NCBI RefSeq assembly: GCF_963855985.1
Contig: NC_087112.1
Coordinates: 5,582,501 to 5,646,500 of the forward strand
Direction: 5' to 3'
DNA: 64,000 nucleotides
Source of the DNA: Ostrinia nubilalis
Lineage: Eukaryota > Arthropoda > Insecta > Lepidoptera > Crambidae
The position numbers were made by a program, and so were the translations under genes. The notes under the pieces are model-generated. The model ran no database searches, was not told the origin of the DNA, and worked only from the letters and a program-made list of their open reading frames with translations. Every line of letters begins with the position of its first letter. The stretch's first letter is position 1. Below, one piece after another: positions 47,333-57,187 of the stretch.

Positions 47333-50005
47333 CTAATTGTCGAAGATATCCCGCCGCTTCTTAAGCCGCCGTATGGTTTCTGGGATAGTGAGCTGCCCAG
47401 CCAACTGGTTCGGGTGCTTTGACAGTCTTAGCTTGTAGCTGTTTCCATGGGTGTCTATCTCTTGCTTCACCATAGGCACGTTCAATAACTCGTGCAGCTC
47501 TGTTGTTCTTATAAACCATGGTGCATTCGATATTTGTTTCAGGATGTAGTTTTGCACTCTCTGAATTATCATGATGTTAGAGGCACTTGCAGAGCCCCAC
47601 AACTGGATGCCGTAGGTCCAAATGGGCTTCAGAATCATTTTGTATATGAGCAGCTTGTTATCCAAACATAGTTTTGAATTCCGCCCCAGCAGCCAATAGA
47701 GACCCTTGTATTTTAGGTTAATTTCGTCTCGTTTGGTTTGTACATGTTTACTCCACGTAAGTCTACGGTCCAAGTACATGCCCAGGTATCTTACAGTTTC
47801 TTGGTGTGGTAATTGGACGCCGTTTAGGGTAACTGCAGGACAGTCTCCTTTACGGAGGGTAAAGGTTATGTGCACCGATTTGGATGCACTGACTGCTATT
47901 CTCCATTTGGCCAGCCATTTTTGAACTTCATTCAGGATGTTTTGCAGGATTCGAGAAGCTTCGATAGGACATTTGGAGGATGTCAGTAAAGCCGTGTCAT
48001 CAGCGAAGGTTGCGACGGTGACTTCTGGGCTCTGCGGTAGGTCGTATGTGTACAGGGTGTATAGGATTGGTCCCAATACAGAACCCTGGGGGACTCCTGC
48101 CGATATTTGATAGAAGTTGGAGGTGCAGTCATTCTCATTCACTTGAAAGATTCTGTCAGACAAATACGATTTCAGGATTCCGTAGAATGTGTGTGGCAAT
48201 ATTGATTTGATCTTACACAATAGGCCTTTGTGCCAGACTCGATCGAAGGCTTGTTGGATATCAAGAAAAACAGATGAGCAGTATTCTTTTTTCTCCATTG
48301 AAGATCTGATTACTCTGCACACTCTATGTACCTGTTCAATAGTTGCGTGTTCTTCTCTGAAGCCAAATTGATGTTCCGGGATTATTGATCTTTCCGTTAT
48401 CACTTTCATCATTCTTTGAAGTATAGACTTTTCAAGTAGCTTTGACATGATCGGCAAGAGGCTGATTGGTCTGTATGATGTGACTTCGTGAATAGGTTTC
48501 CCAGGTTTATGGATCATTATGATACTCGATACCTTCCACAGGTCTGGGAAGTATCCAATCCTTATTATGGCGTTAAATACCATTGTTAGGTACACAGCCA
48601 CTTTACGAGGGGACTCTTGTAGGACCTTTTTGTCTATGAGGTCATACCCCGGAGCTTTATTGTTTTTGAGCGACCTAAGGTTTCTATGTATTTCTCTTGG
48701 TGTCACCAGTCTCAGGGGTAGATCAAGTTGGAAATCTTGATTCAGTACTGATGCGATTTCAGTTTCATCCATGTTCATTACAGCGTCATTTGGCGTGAAC
48801 ACTCGGCTGAGATGTTTTGCGAAGGTTTCCGCTTTATCCTGAGTCGTTCTTATCCACTGACCGTCACTTGTTCGTAAAGGTGGTTTTTGATGTTTCGGTT
48901 TATCAATGTTTTTGCATGCTTTCCATAGTGAATAATTGGTCGTTTTCGTGGCTGACAGGCCCTCCAAGTACTTATCCAGTGCAGCATCGTTAGCGTCTTT
49001 TATGAGTGTCTTAAGTTCTCGAATGGCTCTGTTTAACTTCTTTTTGTCGCTTGGATGTCTACTAGTGTGCCATACTCGACGTAGCCTTCTTTTTTCAAGT
49101 ATCTTCTGCCTTATCAAATCAGAGTACGTTTTACTCTGTGGATGTCTGTTTGAATCTTCAGGCGTGGATAACCAACAACATTCCTGAATGACTGATGTTA
49201 TTTTACGAACAGCATTATCAACATCTGATTTGGTTTTCAGATCTATTTTCATATCCAGTTTTTCGTGAACCAATTCCCGATAAGAGTTCCAGTCGGTACG
49301 CTTGTTGTAGAGTTTTGCTTTATGTTCTATGTTTAGAACTGTATTGCCGATAGTCAGGATTACCGGAACGTGATTAGTGTTAGAGTCCAAACAAGTTTGT
49401 ATGTCATGAGAGAATCTTGATAGCCCTTTGACGATGAAGAAGTCTATGACGTCAGGAAGGCGATTAGGGTCAGTCGGCCAATTGGTCGGTTCAGTGGGCG
49501 AGATTACAGTCAAGTTGTTCTTGTCTATAGATTTCTTGAGCTCTCTTCCTCTCGTGCTGGTGAGTCTAGAGGCCCAGTGTACATGTTTTGCATTCCAGTC
49601 ACCACCAGCTATAAAGCGCTTTCCAAGTGTGTTGAACAGTTCATTATAAAGCTCTTCCTTTATAGTATGTTTGGGGGGGCAGTATATGGCTGCCACATTA
49701 AATGTTCCATCCTGGTCATCCACTGCAACCGATGCTGCTTGTATATGTGGTTTTTTAAATTGTGGCAATTCATAATGTTTAATATTTGACTTTATAATTA
49801 GGGCAGCACCTGCATGTGCTGTGCCGTCTGGATGGTTTGTAGTGTAAATGTTATAATTCTGTATACGGATACTACTTTTATCAGTTAAGTGGGATTCAGA
49901 CACCAGTAAGATGTCTATGTTGTGTGAATGTAAAAGAACCTCTACCTCAGCTAAGTTTGGAGATAGCCCGTCTAGGTTCCACGCAGCCATCTTTAACGAA
50001 GTCAT
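47333..50005 (-). CDS. Jockey-clade LINE ORF2, endonuclease-reverse transcriptase
   Basis: 890 codons, close to other Jockey pol proteins (about 900). It nicks target DNA and copies the element RNA there. Residues 1-215 are an APE-like endonuclease: WNLDG (N10), SESH (E37), IYCPP (Y108), GGDWNAKH (D136, N138), PDVIDFF (about 184-190). The last catalytic motif, usually S-D-H, reads T-N-H (210-212), an Asp-to-Asn change. The reverse transcriptase follows: NNKAPGYDLI (448-457), YRPISLLP (511-518), LDIQQAFDRVWH (581-592), SAGVPQGSVLGPILY (635-649), FADD (667-670) and YLGMYLDRRLTW (740-751). No RNase H domain. The start ATG lies inside the ORF1 stop (ATGA). Confidence 0.97.
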   Translation of the reverse strand: MTSLKMAAWNLDGLSPNLAEVEVLLHSHNIDILLVSESHLTDKSSIRIQNYNIYTTNHPDGTAHAGAALIIKSNIKHYELPQFKKPHIQAASVAVDDQDGTFNVAAIYCPPKHTIKEELYNELFNTLGKRFIAGGDWNAKHVHWASRLTSTRGRELKKSIDKNNLTVISPTEPTNWPTDPNRLPDVIDFFIVKGLSRFSHDIQTCLDSNTNHVPVILTIGNTVLNIEHKAKLYNKRTDWNSYRELVHEKLDMKIDLKTKSDVDNAVRKITSVIQECCWLSTPEDSNRHPQSKTYSDLIRQKILEKRRLRRVWHTSRHPSDKKKLNRAIRELKTLIKDANDAALDKYLEGLSATKTTNYSLWKACKNIDKPKHQKPPLRTSDGQWIRTTQDKAETFAKHLSRVFTPNDAVMNMDETEIASVLNQDFQLDLPLRLVTPREIHRNLRSLKNNKAPGYDLIDKKVLQESPRKVAVYLTMVFNAIIRIGYFPDLWKVSSIIMIHKPGKPIHEVTSYRPISLLPIMSKLLEKSILQRMMKVITERSIIPEHQFGFREEHATIEQVHRVCRVIRSSMEKKEYCSSVFLDIQQAFDRVWHKGLLCKIKSILPHTFYGILKSYLSDRIFQVNENDCTSNFYQISAGVPQGSVLGPILYTLYTYDLPQSPEVTVATFADDTALLTSSKCPIEASRILQNILNEVQKWLAKWRIAVSASKSVHITFTLRKGDCPAVTLNGVQLPHQETVRYLGMYLDRRLTWSKHVQTKRDEINLKYKGLYWLLGRNSKLCLDNKLLIYKMILKPIWTYGIQLWGSASASNIMIIQRVQNYILKQISNAPWFIRTTELHELLNVPMVKQEIDTHGNSYKLRLSKHPNQLAGQLTIPETIRRLKKRRDIFDN

Positions 50006-51507
50006 TGTGAAATTTTAGCTACCAAGGTTGTTATGAGGTTAATTAACGTGCTCATTTGTTGTAATATGATGTCAAACTTTTCTGCTTGTTTGAGGAGCAT
50101 TTCTTCGATTTTATTTGATGTTGTTGTTTCTTCGTTCTTATTCCTTCTCAATGCATCTGCGTAACTTACTCTCTCATTTTTGTTGCTGTCTGTTAGTTCT
50201 TGAGGTTGTGTTTTTTGCTTTCTGTCGGTTTTAGCACCAAGTGTCCGATTTACTAACACTTGCTGGTTATCTGTGTTTTCCGATTGTATTATTCTTCCTC
50301 TAGCCTTTATGTGTGCCTGTTTGTTTGACTTCCTGGATAGTATTTCCTTGTATACCTCGCAACCCTTGAAGTTGGCTGGATGTGCACCAAAGCATAGGGC
50401 GCATTTTGCAGGAGTATTCCGATCGGTTTTAGGACAGTCTGCTGTTCTATGTCCTTGAGCACATTTTACGCAGCGGTATGGTCGCATACAATAGTTTTTG
50501 GAGTGTCCATATTGCTGGCATTTTTGGCACTGAATAATTGTGTTTCGTTTTCGTGGTTGTTCTATGACAACTGATTGATGATTAATGTATTTGATGCTCC
50601 TAACGGCTTCGTTGTTGGGGTTTTGTTGTAGGGTAGCAAAAAATGTGGAGGTGGGTTTCTTTTCAGGTCCATATTTTGCATTTATTATCTCTCCAATAAC
50701 TGTGTTTCCTGTTTCTTCAAGAGCTTCTATTATACTGCTAATAGGCGTTGAGTGATGAAGATTCTTAATAACAACTCTAAAAGGTCTGGTGTCTTTTCTG
50801 TTGAATGTGTGTCCAATGAGTCCTTTCTCTCGGATAACATTTAATATGGATTTATATACTTCTACATCAGCACAATTCAAGCGAAGTTGGTTTTTGTTAA
50901 TTATTTTGTATATAAAGTCGCTTTTGCTGGCAACATTTTCTAGTAGCTCAGTGAGCTTAGAGAGATCTTCAATTCCATAAAGGATTATAGGAGGTGGTTT
51001 CGAGATCTTGGGAGGGTTTTCACTTTCGTTATTTTCCTCTGGGTCTACAGGAAGCGAGCTGAATTGATTTGTGACTATAATTCTTTCTGGCGATGGTGAA
51101 GAAACCGCTTTTCTTTTTTTGGCATTGTGTAGCACTGGAACTCTCTGCCACTTGGGGGGATTCGAGTTTTCGGATTCGGTATCCTCATTGTTGGAGATGG
51201 TAATCTGGCTTTGAGTATCTGCTATGGAGCTCAGGGATACACTTCTGGGTCTGGCCAGGAATAGGCCAGGGTGGAAGACTCGCTGTACTAGCTCCTTGTG
51301 GCTTTCTTTTAGACCAGTAGCATTTACTGGTAAGGGGGCCTGGGTACCCACCCTCTTACAGTCTTCGGTAACCAATTTCTCACTTGCAGGCCCGGGTACC
51401 TGCAAGCGCCGGGTGCTAACCGGTTCGCAAGGCAAAACATTCTCATTATTAGTACTCATTCTCATTTTTAGTAGTTGGGAGAATAGTGCAGTGCTTTCCC
51501 AAGGCAC
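50002..51507 (-). CDS. Jockey-clade LINE ORF1, gag-like RNA-binding protein
   Basis: Open for 501 codons from ATG at 51,507; MSTNNEN at codon 17 (51,459) is an equally plausible start. Binds element RNA to form the ribonucleoprotein used in retrotransposition. Domains: basic/Ser-rich N-terminus (about 1-165, with KKRK near 130), a region fitting the PRE_C2HC domain of arthropod gag proteins (about 240-300, RPFRVVIKNLHH), then three zinc knuckles: CX2CX4HX4C at 327-340, CX2CX3HX4C at 346-358, CX2CX3HX6C at 369-383. A hydrophobic heptad-like tail (about 465-500) may be a coiled coil. The stop overlaps the ORF2 start by four bases (ATGA), suggesting coupled re-initiation. No breaks. Confidence 0.95.
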   Translation of the reverse strand: MPWESTALFSQLLKMRMSTNNENVLPCEPVSTRRLQVPGPASEKLVTEDCKRVGTQAPLPVNATGLKESHKELVQRVFHPGLFLARPRSVSLSSIADTQSQITISNNEDTESENSNPPKWQRVPVLHNAKKRKAVSSPSPERIIVTNQFSSLPVDPEENNESENPPKISKPPPIILYGIEDLSKLTELLENVASKSDFIYKIINKNQLRLNCADVEVYKSILNVIREKGLIGHTFNRKDTRPFRVVIKNLHHSTPISSIIEALEETGNTVIGEIINAKYGPEKKPTSTFFATLQQNPNNEAVRSIKYINHQSVVIEQPRKRNTIIQCQKCQQYGHSKNYCMRPYRCVKCAQGHRTADCPKTDRNTPAKCALCFGAHPANFKGCEVYKEILSRKSNKQAHIKARGRIIQSENTDNQQVLVNRTLGAKTDRKQKTQPQELTDSNKNERVSYADALRRNKNEETTTSNKIEEMLLKQAEKFDIILQQMSTLINLITTLVAKISQ

Positions 51508-51891
51508 TACACATCAGGATATCGGGGTGACGCCCTAGCCTTTGATGAACCAACATCTTTCCACAAGGCAGCGGTTACTTTATTTTCGGAGTATGTATCT
51601 CCTAGACCAATTGCCGTTCCAGGGCTAACGAGGTAGGTCTCCCCGGGTCAGAGCTTTGATTTGAGTGGCGGCTCCTGCTCGCCACTGTCATCCTCCGTCA
51701 TTGGGTTTCGTGCCTTTTTATAGAAAAATCCTCGCCACGAGTATTTCCCAGCACCCCTCGAGATAGATCGCCCAATTGTCCGCGACTGCCAAAGCAGCTA
51801 GCCTCCATATCTGGAGACCGATTCGCTATCCGCAACCTGCGACGCGGCGGGTGGCATAGGGCCATGCCCCTGGGAATTTTCCCCAGAACCC

Positions 51892-51900
51892 ACTGTTACT
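51892..51900. repeat. target-site duplication, right copy
   Basis: ACTGTTACT directly beside the 5' end of the Jockey element; sets that end at 51,891. Confidence 0.9.
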
Positions 51901-52503
51901 TGAAATCCAGATGAACCAACCTTTACTTCCTGTTCAAATAAGTTTAGAAGAAACCTACATAAGCAATAAAACCAGACCAAGAATGCTCGATTACAAACGA
52001 TGAACTCATTTCATTTGCAGGTTAAGCCATGACATAAATGCATTAAATTAGGAAGATTTGTATTGGATGAATTACCCAGATAACAATTAAAACAACTTCT
52101 GTTGATTAGTACATTTGGTAAGTACCTTTAAAATTTAAAACACCCTCAAAATGATTCTAACCCTATCCTCTGAGGCTTTTCGACTAGGATCAAATAAAAA
52201 GACCTAAAAGTTAATTATTTAATTACAAATGGTGGAATCCAGATTCTGTGAATGTACATGTAATTGATTGACAAGTACACATTTGACAAGGTAAATTAAT
52301 TTTATTTAACAAAATAGTGCAAATCTAGAAACAAAACAGACAGTAAGTAGGTATGGTAGATAAGACAGATCACTTGTTTATCTGCTGTACTCTATATAAT
52401 ATTAGTGTGGAATATAGATGAAGTAGGAGATTACAGTCTTACGGTGACATGTGCATCTTTTTGCTCTATATTTACAAATACTTCATATTATTATATTTTA
52501 CAG

Positions 52504-52800
52504 GTGGTGAGAAACGTGTAGATCTGGCCTGCTTACAGTGGCTATTGGATTGGACAGAACCAAAGTGAGAGTGAACGTGTGAATTTATGGAGAACATTAA
52601 ACTATTTTACTATAAGTCATAACGCAACTTATTTTGTATGAGTTACATACAAATGTCAAGCCGTGAGTACATTATGTAAAAACTAAAACAATGTACTGTA
52701 ATCACAATAGTAACTGTAATCTTTTAAAATCCAATAGTTTTAAAGCTTATTGATTTTCGTAAACAAGATATTTCATGTTATATTTCATCAATAAAGTTTC
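52504..52800 (+). other. probable terminal exon of an unrecognised plus-strand gene
   Basis: After a good acceptor (TTATATTTTACAG|GTGGTG), a frame taking one carried-in base reads GEKRVDLACLQWLLDW then TEPK and stops at 52,566-52,568. A 3' UTR-like stretch follows with AATAAA at 52,790-52,795 and a T-rich downstream element. The phase fits the alternative AAA|GTAAAC donor of the exon at 9784, giving a Ser at the junction, but the implied intron would be 42.6 kb and other exons may exist. The short C-terminus is not one I recognise. The Jockey copy sits about 600 bases upstream, antisense. Confidence 0.4.
52790..52795 (+). terminator. poly(A) signal
   Basis: AATAAA about 220 bases past the stop of the probable terminal exon, with a GTTTTATTTTT tract some 20 bases further on. 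Confidence 0.5.
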
Positions 52801-53383
52801 GTTTGATACTTCAATAGTTTTATTTTTAACCGCAATACATGAAAAGGAACGGATCTTAAAAAAGTATGACAGGTATATTTAATCTGTGGGCGGCAGACGC
52901 CATATTGTATTCAGCGCCACCTACTGGACAATCTAGCTCGGTACCAGTTTGTTTATCGTTTAACCAATACTAGGGCCGTTTCCTATCTGTCTTTAGACAT
53001 ACTCTCTAATCTGTGCGACTGCCGCCCGCACCCCGCGAAGGCCCCCTCAACAGCAAAATGTTCGGAATTTATCAAAAGTAAAATTTATGAATGAAAGTAA
53101 TGTTCGATTGAAAAACGCAACGTGTCATTTAAAGATTAAAGAATTCCTAATCTATTCGTGTAAAAATCTTTTAAATTAACATAGCCGTTTTGGAGGAGTA
53201 GGGAATTTAAGTAAAAAATCGATGTCCCGTATTTATTTTTTTAATCCAAAACAAAGAGACGTAGCGAAAATTCAAACGTCACAAATGTAGTCCTTGAACT
53301 GTTGTATAACATATATTTTTTTCAACTATTTCTATTCAGCAGTAAAAGAGGAGTAGGCTTTACAAAATGCCCATTTGGCGCGG
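52801..53383. other. no gene seen; GC-rich patch
   Basis: Contains a C-rich patch (GACTGCCGCCCGCACCCCGC at about 53,019) in AT-rich sequence. It could be a promoter, but no first exon is evident. Confidence 0.3.
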
Positions 53384-53407
53384 ATTGAGGACTCTAATCG
53401 CCTTAAG
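53384..53407 (+). repeat. 24-bp word shared (inverted) with 44,871
   Basis: Exact inverse of 44,871-44,894, 8.5 kb away on the other side of the Jockey insertion. It lies at the start of a GC-richer block (53,375-53,620) of unknown nature. Confidence 0.7.
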
Positions 53408-55945
53408 CCGTAACGTTACCAGATACGCGCAGGTGGCAATCGATACCCATGGGACGTAACCCGACGCCGACCGGACCAAGGCCCGTTTAGCAGTCCATAT
53501 CCTCAATGCTCAAGTGATTTGCGATTAGAGGTCTTATTGCTGAAGAGGCAAGGGTCCCCGTAAAAGAGGTGGAAAGGCTCGGATTGCGTTCGATTGTTCT
53601 AGAGGTGACAGTGCGGTGTAAAGCGAAGATCAGTAGCTAACGACTGAAGCTTTTTGTTTTTGTTTGATGCGACCGGACTTTTTTGTCGCTAACAGAGCGG
53701 CACGGAGCATGATTATCAAATTTCTTCAACAGTAACGAGATATTTACCCTAACTCTACCATAATTAAAAGACTTAAATACAAGGCTGCTTAATTTAAGAC
53801 TTTTCAGAGGTATTTTAAACAATTATGACTTATAAAGTCAAGATATTTCTCCTTTGATCCTCTCATTTCTTTAGGCATACTAATTTTGTTTGTATTTTTT
53901 CAGGTAAGATGCAGTTCAAAACACCAAGTTGAGCCTTGAACCTGTGACAGGTTTGTTTGTTTGTTAAGATAAAGTTGGACACAGAAGTCAGACACTAATA
54001 TGTACTCAGTCTCTAGTACTTATTATATGTAAATTAAAATCTTGCTCTTAAAATAAAAAAGAAGAAGAAATAATACTTTTATACCACTAATACATCTTTT
54101 ACTTACTCAATGAAGTATTTACGAAATGATTTTTGTTAATGCATTAAAAATACTTACATATTTCTTAATATTATTTGGAAGCTATATTTTGGTATTACTC
54201 AACACTTTCCTTCTTTTAAATCACAAAAGTTAACTGGGTAGGTATTAAGAAGAAACTAATGAAATACTTGTAAGAATACCTAGTCGTTATTTTATGAAAG
54301 GTCACGGTCATAGACGTCCGCAAATAAACAAAAAAATATCCTACATACTTTTAATAGAAATTTGCGACAAAATTGTAGTAGCCTGAGTTTTATTAGGGCT
54401 TATACCGCCGACTCTACATCGAGTATTGCGTAACGAGTTCGCAGATTCTCCAACGCCTTAGATAGGTCAATTCGCGACAATTGGCCGATTGTTTCCTTGA
54501 ACCGCAGTTCATTGGGTGCTATCGTCTAAATCTGAGCGTGGGTGGTTTGTCACGTTGTATGTCACTCAATAAGTAATTGAAGATTCTCTTTAGTTAGGTT
54601 ACACTCTCCTAATAAAAGCTATACGAGGTGTCAGACGTCATCGTCAAACGTTCCTTCCTATAGATGTCCATACGCCGACGTCTGAAAGAGATCACAACAG
54701 TGCATTTGCACTTAAGTACAAGCATTGTGACGCATCCTACGGCGTTTAATCACAGAATAATAATAAGTACTGTTTAATACACATTCCTTAGGAATCATTT
54801 TAAAGTAAAATCATTCGGTTTTGGTTAGTCTCTGTTTTTGATCATTCAAACAGATTGATACAGGGCCCAATCTCTCTTAATTTAATCAACATTCAGGCTA
54901 ATCTCCACGACCCAAGTTCATATTAGATTATTTTCCATCTCAATTGTTGAATTAACTTTGAGCATAGCTCTAACAGGCGAATCTAAATTCAGATACGTAG
55001 TAAAAACCAATTCTCCACATTTCGTTTAACTAGAAATGTTTATCTACCGAATTGCCTTTCTGCTTCTCTCAGTTTAGCGTTGATTGTTTCAATTCAATCA
55101 AGGTTTCACTTGAAAATGGACGACCTTCGTAACTCCTGTCCAATCAATCTTTGTGTTGTCCACACAACTCTTGCTCTAATATTCATAGGTCCACCACAAC
55201 AAAGGGTATTGTTTGTAGTCCGTCGTCCTTCATCGTTTCTTCTAAAATTCAGGAGCACTAATTGGGTTTGGGGACCCTTGCTAGGGCTACCATCTAGATA
55301 TGAAGTCCTGACTAAAAAGTTAGGAATTTCTGAAGGGTTTACAACTTGGTCAGTGAATGATTAACGCTGTCCGTTTTTCACTGATAGTGGCGCTGGTTTA
55401 TTTTCCGTCTAATTAAGGATTATTATTTTATCATTTCTAAAAATTATAATGACGCTCAAGAATCGCTTCAAAGCTAAATCGCGCTTCATTGTATTCAGCC
55501 CATATCAGCTACGATTTAGTGGTTGTTAGTTCATCAAGCAGTCCGTCCTCCACTACGTTTGGGGACACCAATAGACATATCTAGATACAAGGCCAAATTC
55601 GGGATGTGTCCTTACAAATCCGGAACCATTGTAACCCGATCCTCACCGTACTTAGCGTGAGGGATGACAAAATTCGGGAGGAGTGACACCCTTTGCAAAG
55701 GTCGCCTAAGATCGGCGGCTAATGTGCCATGAGTGGGCTTTTTACGAAGCTCGTCGAGTGGAAAATCTTATTCATGATAATAATAAGATAATTTCTCATA
55801 AGATATTAAAGCGATAAATCAAAATTAACGAGATAAGATACGATCGGCTGAAAGCTACCCTGCTTTAATCAGATCTATGATATAGAATAAGTAGGCTATG
55901 TCCATTATGCATTGAAGTAACTTAGGTAAAGAAAGACTTAATTAT
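53408..55945. other. no gene seen
   Basis: Non-coding. A GC-richer block at 55,540-55,750 looks repeat-like but I cannot assign it. Confidence 0.4.
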
Positions 55946-56087
55946 TTAACCCTTAAATGCATGATTTTTAATTTAGTTATGAAAAAAATATTTCAATTAT
56001 ATTTTTAGTCACAGATAGGGGGAAAAATAATAAGAAAAATCTTAGTACGAAAAAAAAGTATGTTTTTGAAAATTAACAGTGTGCTTA

Positions 56088-56250
56088 CCATGAGTTTACG
56101 TTAGGTGTGCTCGCTAGCGACTGCGTAAAAAAATGACATTAATTGTATGACATATCGTGCAGCGCCCCTAGCGGCTACTTTCAAGAAACAAAATCTTCAT
56201 AGAGATTTTTGACGTACTCGCTAGCGAGCACACCTAACGTAAACTCATGG
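56088..56250. mobile_element. TA-flanked MITE nested in the piggyBac element
   Basis: Perfect inverted repeats: CCATGAGTTTACGTTAGGTG... through TCGCTAGCGA on each side (paired stretch including the TA and two more bases, 56,084-56,120 with 56,218-56,254, 37 bp). TA at 56,086-56,087 and 56,251-56,252. 163 bp, non-coding. Confidence 0.9.
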
Positions 56251-56342
56251 TAAGTACACAGTATGTAGCCAAATGTCTACACCATGCGTTTGTATGCCGT
56301 AAAATTGTTTTATGGTTTGTTTATTTGGCTTTTCTTTTCAGC

Positions 56343-56543
56343 ATGTTTGGCTCGCTATCGGAAAAGGAAATTGAGGCAGCTCTTGCTGCTTTAAATGATG
56401 GTGCAGTCTCAGAAGATGATGAAAATTTAGATGATGATAACATCGATTATTACCCAAACGTACGGGATTTGTTGCATGATCGGGATGAGGAGTCCGTAGA
56501 TCATAATCTACCCTTGGAACATAACGAAGACCCTGGAACATAA
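56343..56543 (+). pseudogene. truncated piggyBac transposase N-terminus
   Basis: 66 codons starting MFGSLSEKEIEAALAAL and continuing with an Asp/Glu-rich stretch (EDDENLDDDN at about residues 25-34). The helix L-[ST]-[DE]-x-E-I-E-x-A-L followed by acidic residues is the usual start of piggyBac transposases. The frame stops before any of the catalytic aspartates or the C-terminal zinc domain, because the element jumps to its right end. It starts two bases after an acceptor-like TTTTCAG, suggesting an upstream leader intron in the parent element. Confidence 0.7.
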
Positions 56544-57041
56544 CCCTCCCATAGTCTATGAAGAGGAGCATATATTAGATTTTATTAGCGTACGTTCAGA
56601 AACGCTTATAAAATGTGTTACTTTTTATAATTAAAAAAGTACTTCGTAGACATATGGCAACACTATGCATTTAAGGGTTAAACGGTTAAACTTTTTTTTA
56701 ACTATCTCACTTAAAATAGAGCATAAAATTCTTCATAAATACTTCCAATACTTCATAAATCCAAAGCTCTGATCTGATTCAATTTAAGGCACTCAATTGT
56801 GAGTTTTCGTTGAACTTCTGCATAGCGGCCATCGGCAATGTGCAGCGCTGAGGTGACCCACATTCTGCAGGCCTGCAGCTGCATCCACGTGAATATTCTA
56901 GTATTGACGTTTGAAGTACGGCGTCTTATGTGCTGTTTTATTTAAAGTGTACTACTTATATGCAATTTAGTTTATTTATAGCGCTGGCAATCGATTTCGA
57001 ATAAATACTTGATTTGAGTCGTTCTCTAGTTGTGTACGTTG

Positions 57042-57179
57042 CAGGATTCGAAAATATCCTTATGATAATTATATATCCGATACATATCGGATATATATCA
57101 TAAATATCGGATATCCTTATGATATATATCAGATATATATCCGATATATATCATAAATATCGGATATTTTCGAACCCTG
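57042..57179. mobile_element. small hAT-type MITE
   Basis: Ends CAGGATTCGAAAATATCC and (inverted) CAGGGTTCGAAAATATCC; flanks GTACGTTG (57,034-57,041) and GTACGCTG (57,180-57,187), an 8-bp duplication with one change. The interior is ATATCCGATATATATC-type repeats. 138 bp. Confidence 0.85.
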
Positions 57180-57187
57180 GTACGCTG

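Larger units (their letters stand above)
47181..51891 (-). mobile_element. full-length Jockey-clade LINE, both ORFs open
   Basis: About 4.7 kb on the minus strand: 5' UTR from 51,891, ORF1 (gag-like), ORF2 (endonuclease-reverse transcriptase), about 130-base 3' UTR with AATAAA and a 20-base poly(A) (47,181-47,200). Flanking ACTGTTACT at 47,172-47,180 and 51,892-51,900 is a perfect 9-bp target duplication, so both ends are set and the copy is not 5'-truncated. Intact frames, full length and identical duplications point to a recent insertion. The 5' end starts GGGTTCTGGGGAAAATTCCC; Jockey-type promoters are internal, so transcription would start there. Confidence 0.95.
55950..56677 (+). mobile_element. 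piggyBac-type element retaining a transposase N-terminus
   Basis: Ends CCCTTAAATGCAT and its exact inverse, flanked by TTAA at 55,946-55,949 and 56,678-56,681. It carries an open frame for the acidic N-terminus of a piggyBac transposase and lacks the catalytic DDD domain, so it is a deleted, non-autonomous copy. A TA-flanked MITE (56,088-56,250) has inserted upstream of the frame. Confidence 0.85.

Noticed and set aside
47706..49789. Several plus-strand frames of 60-83 codons within the Jockey ORF2
   Set aside because: Antisense shadows of the reverse transcriptase frame.
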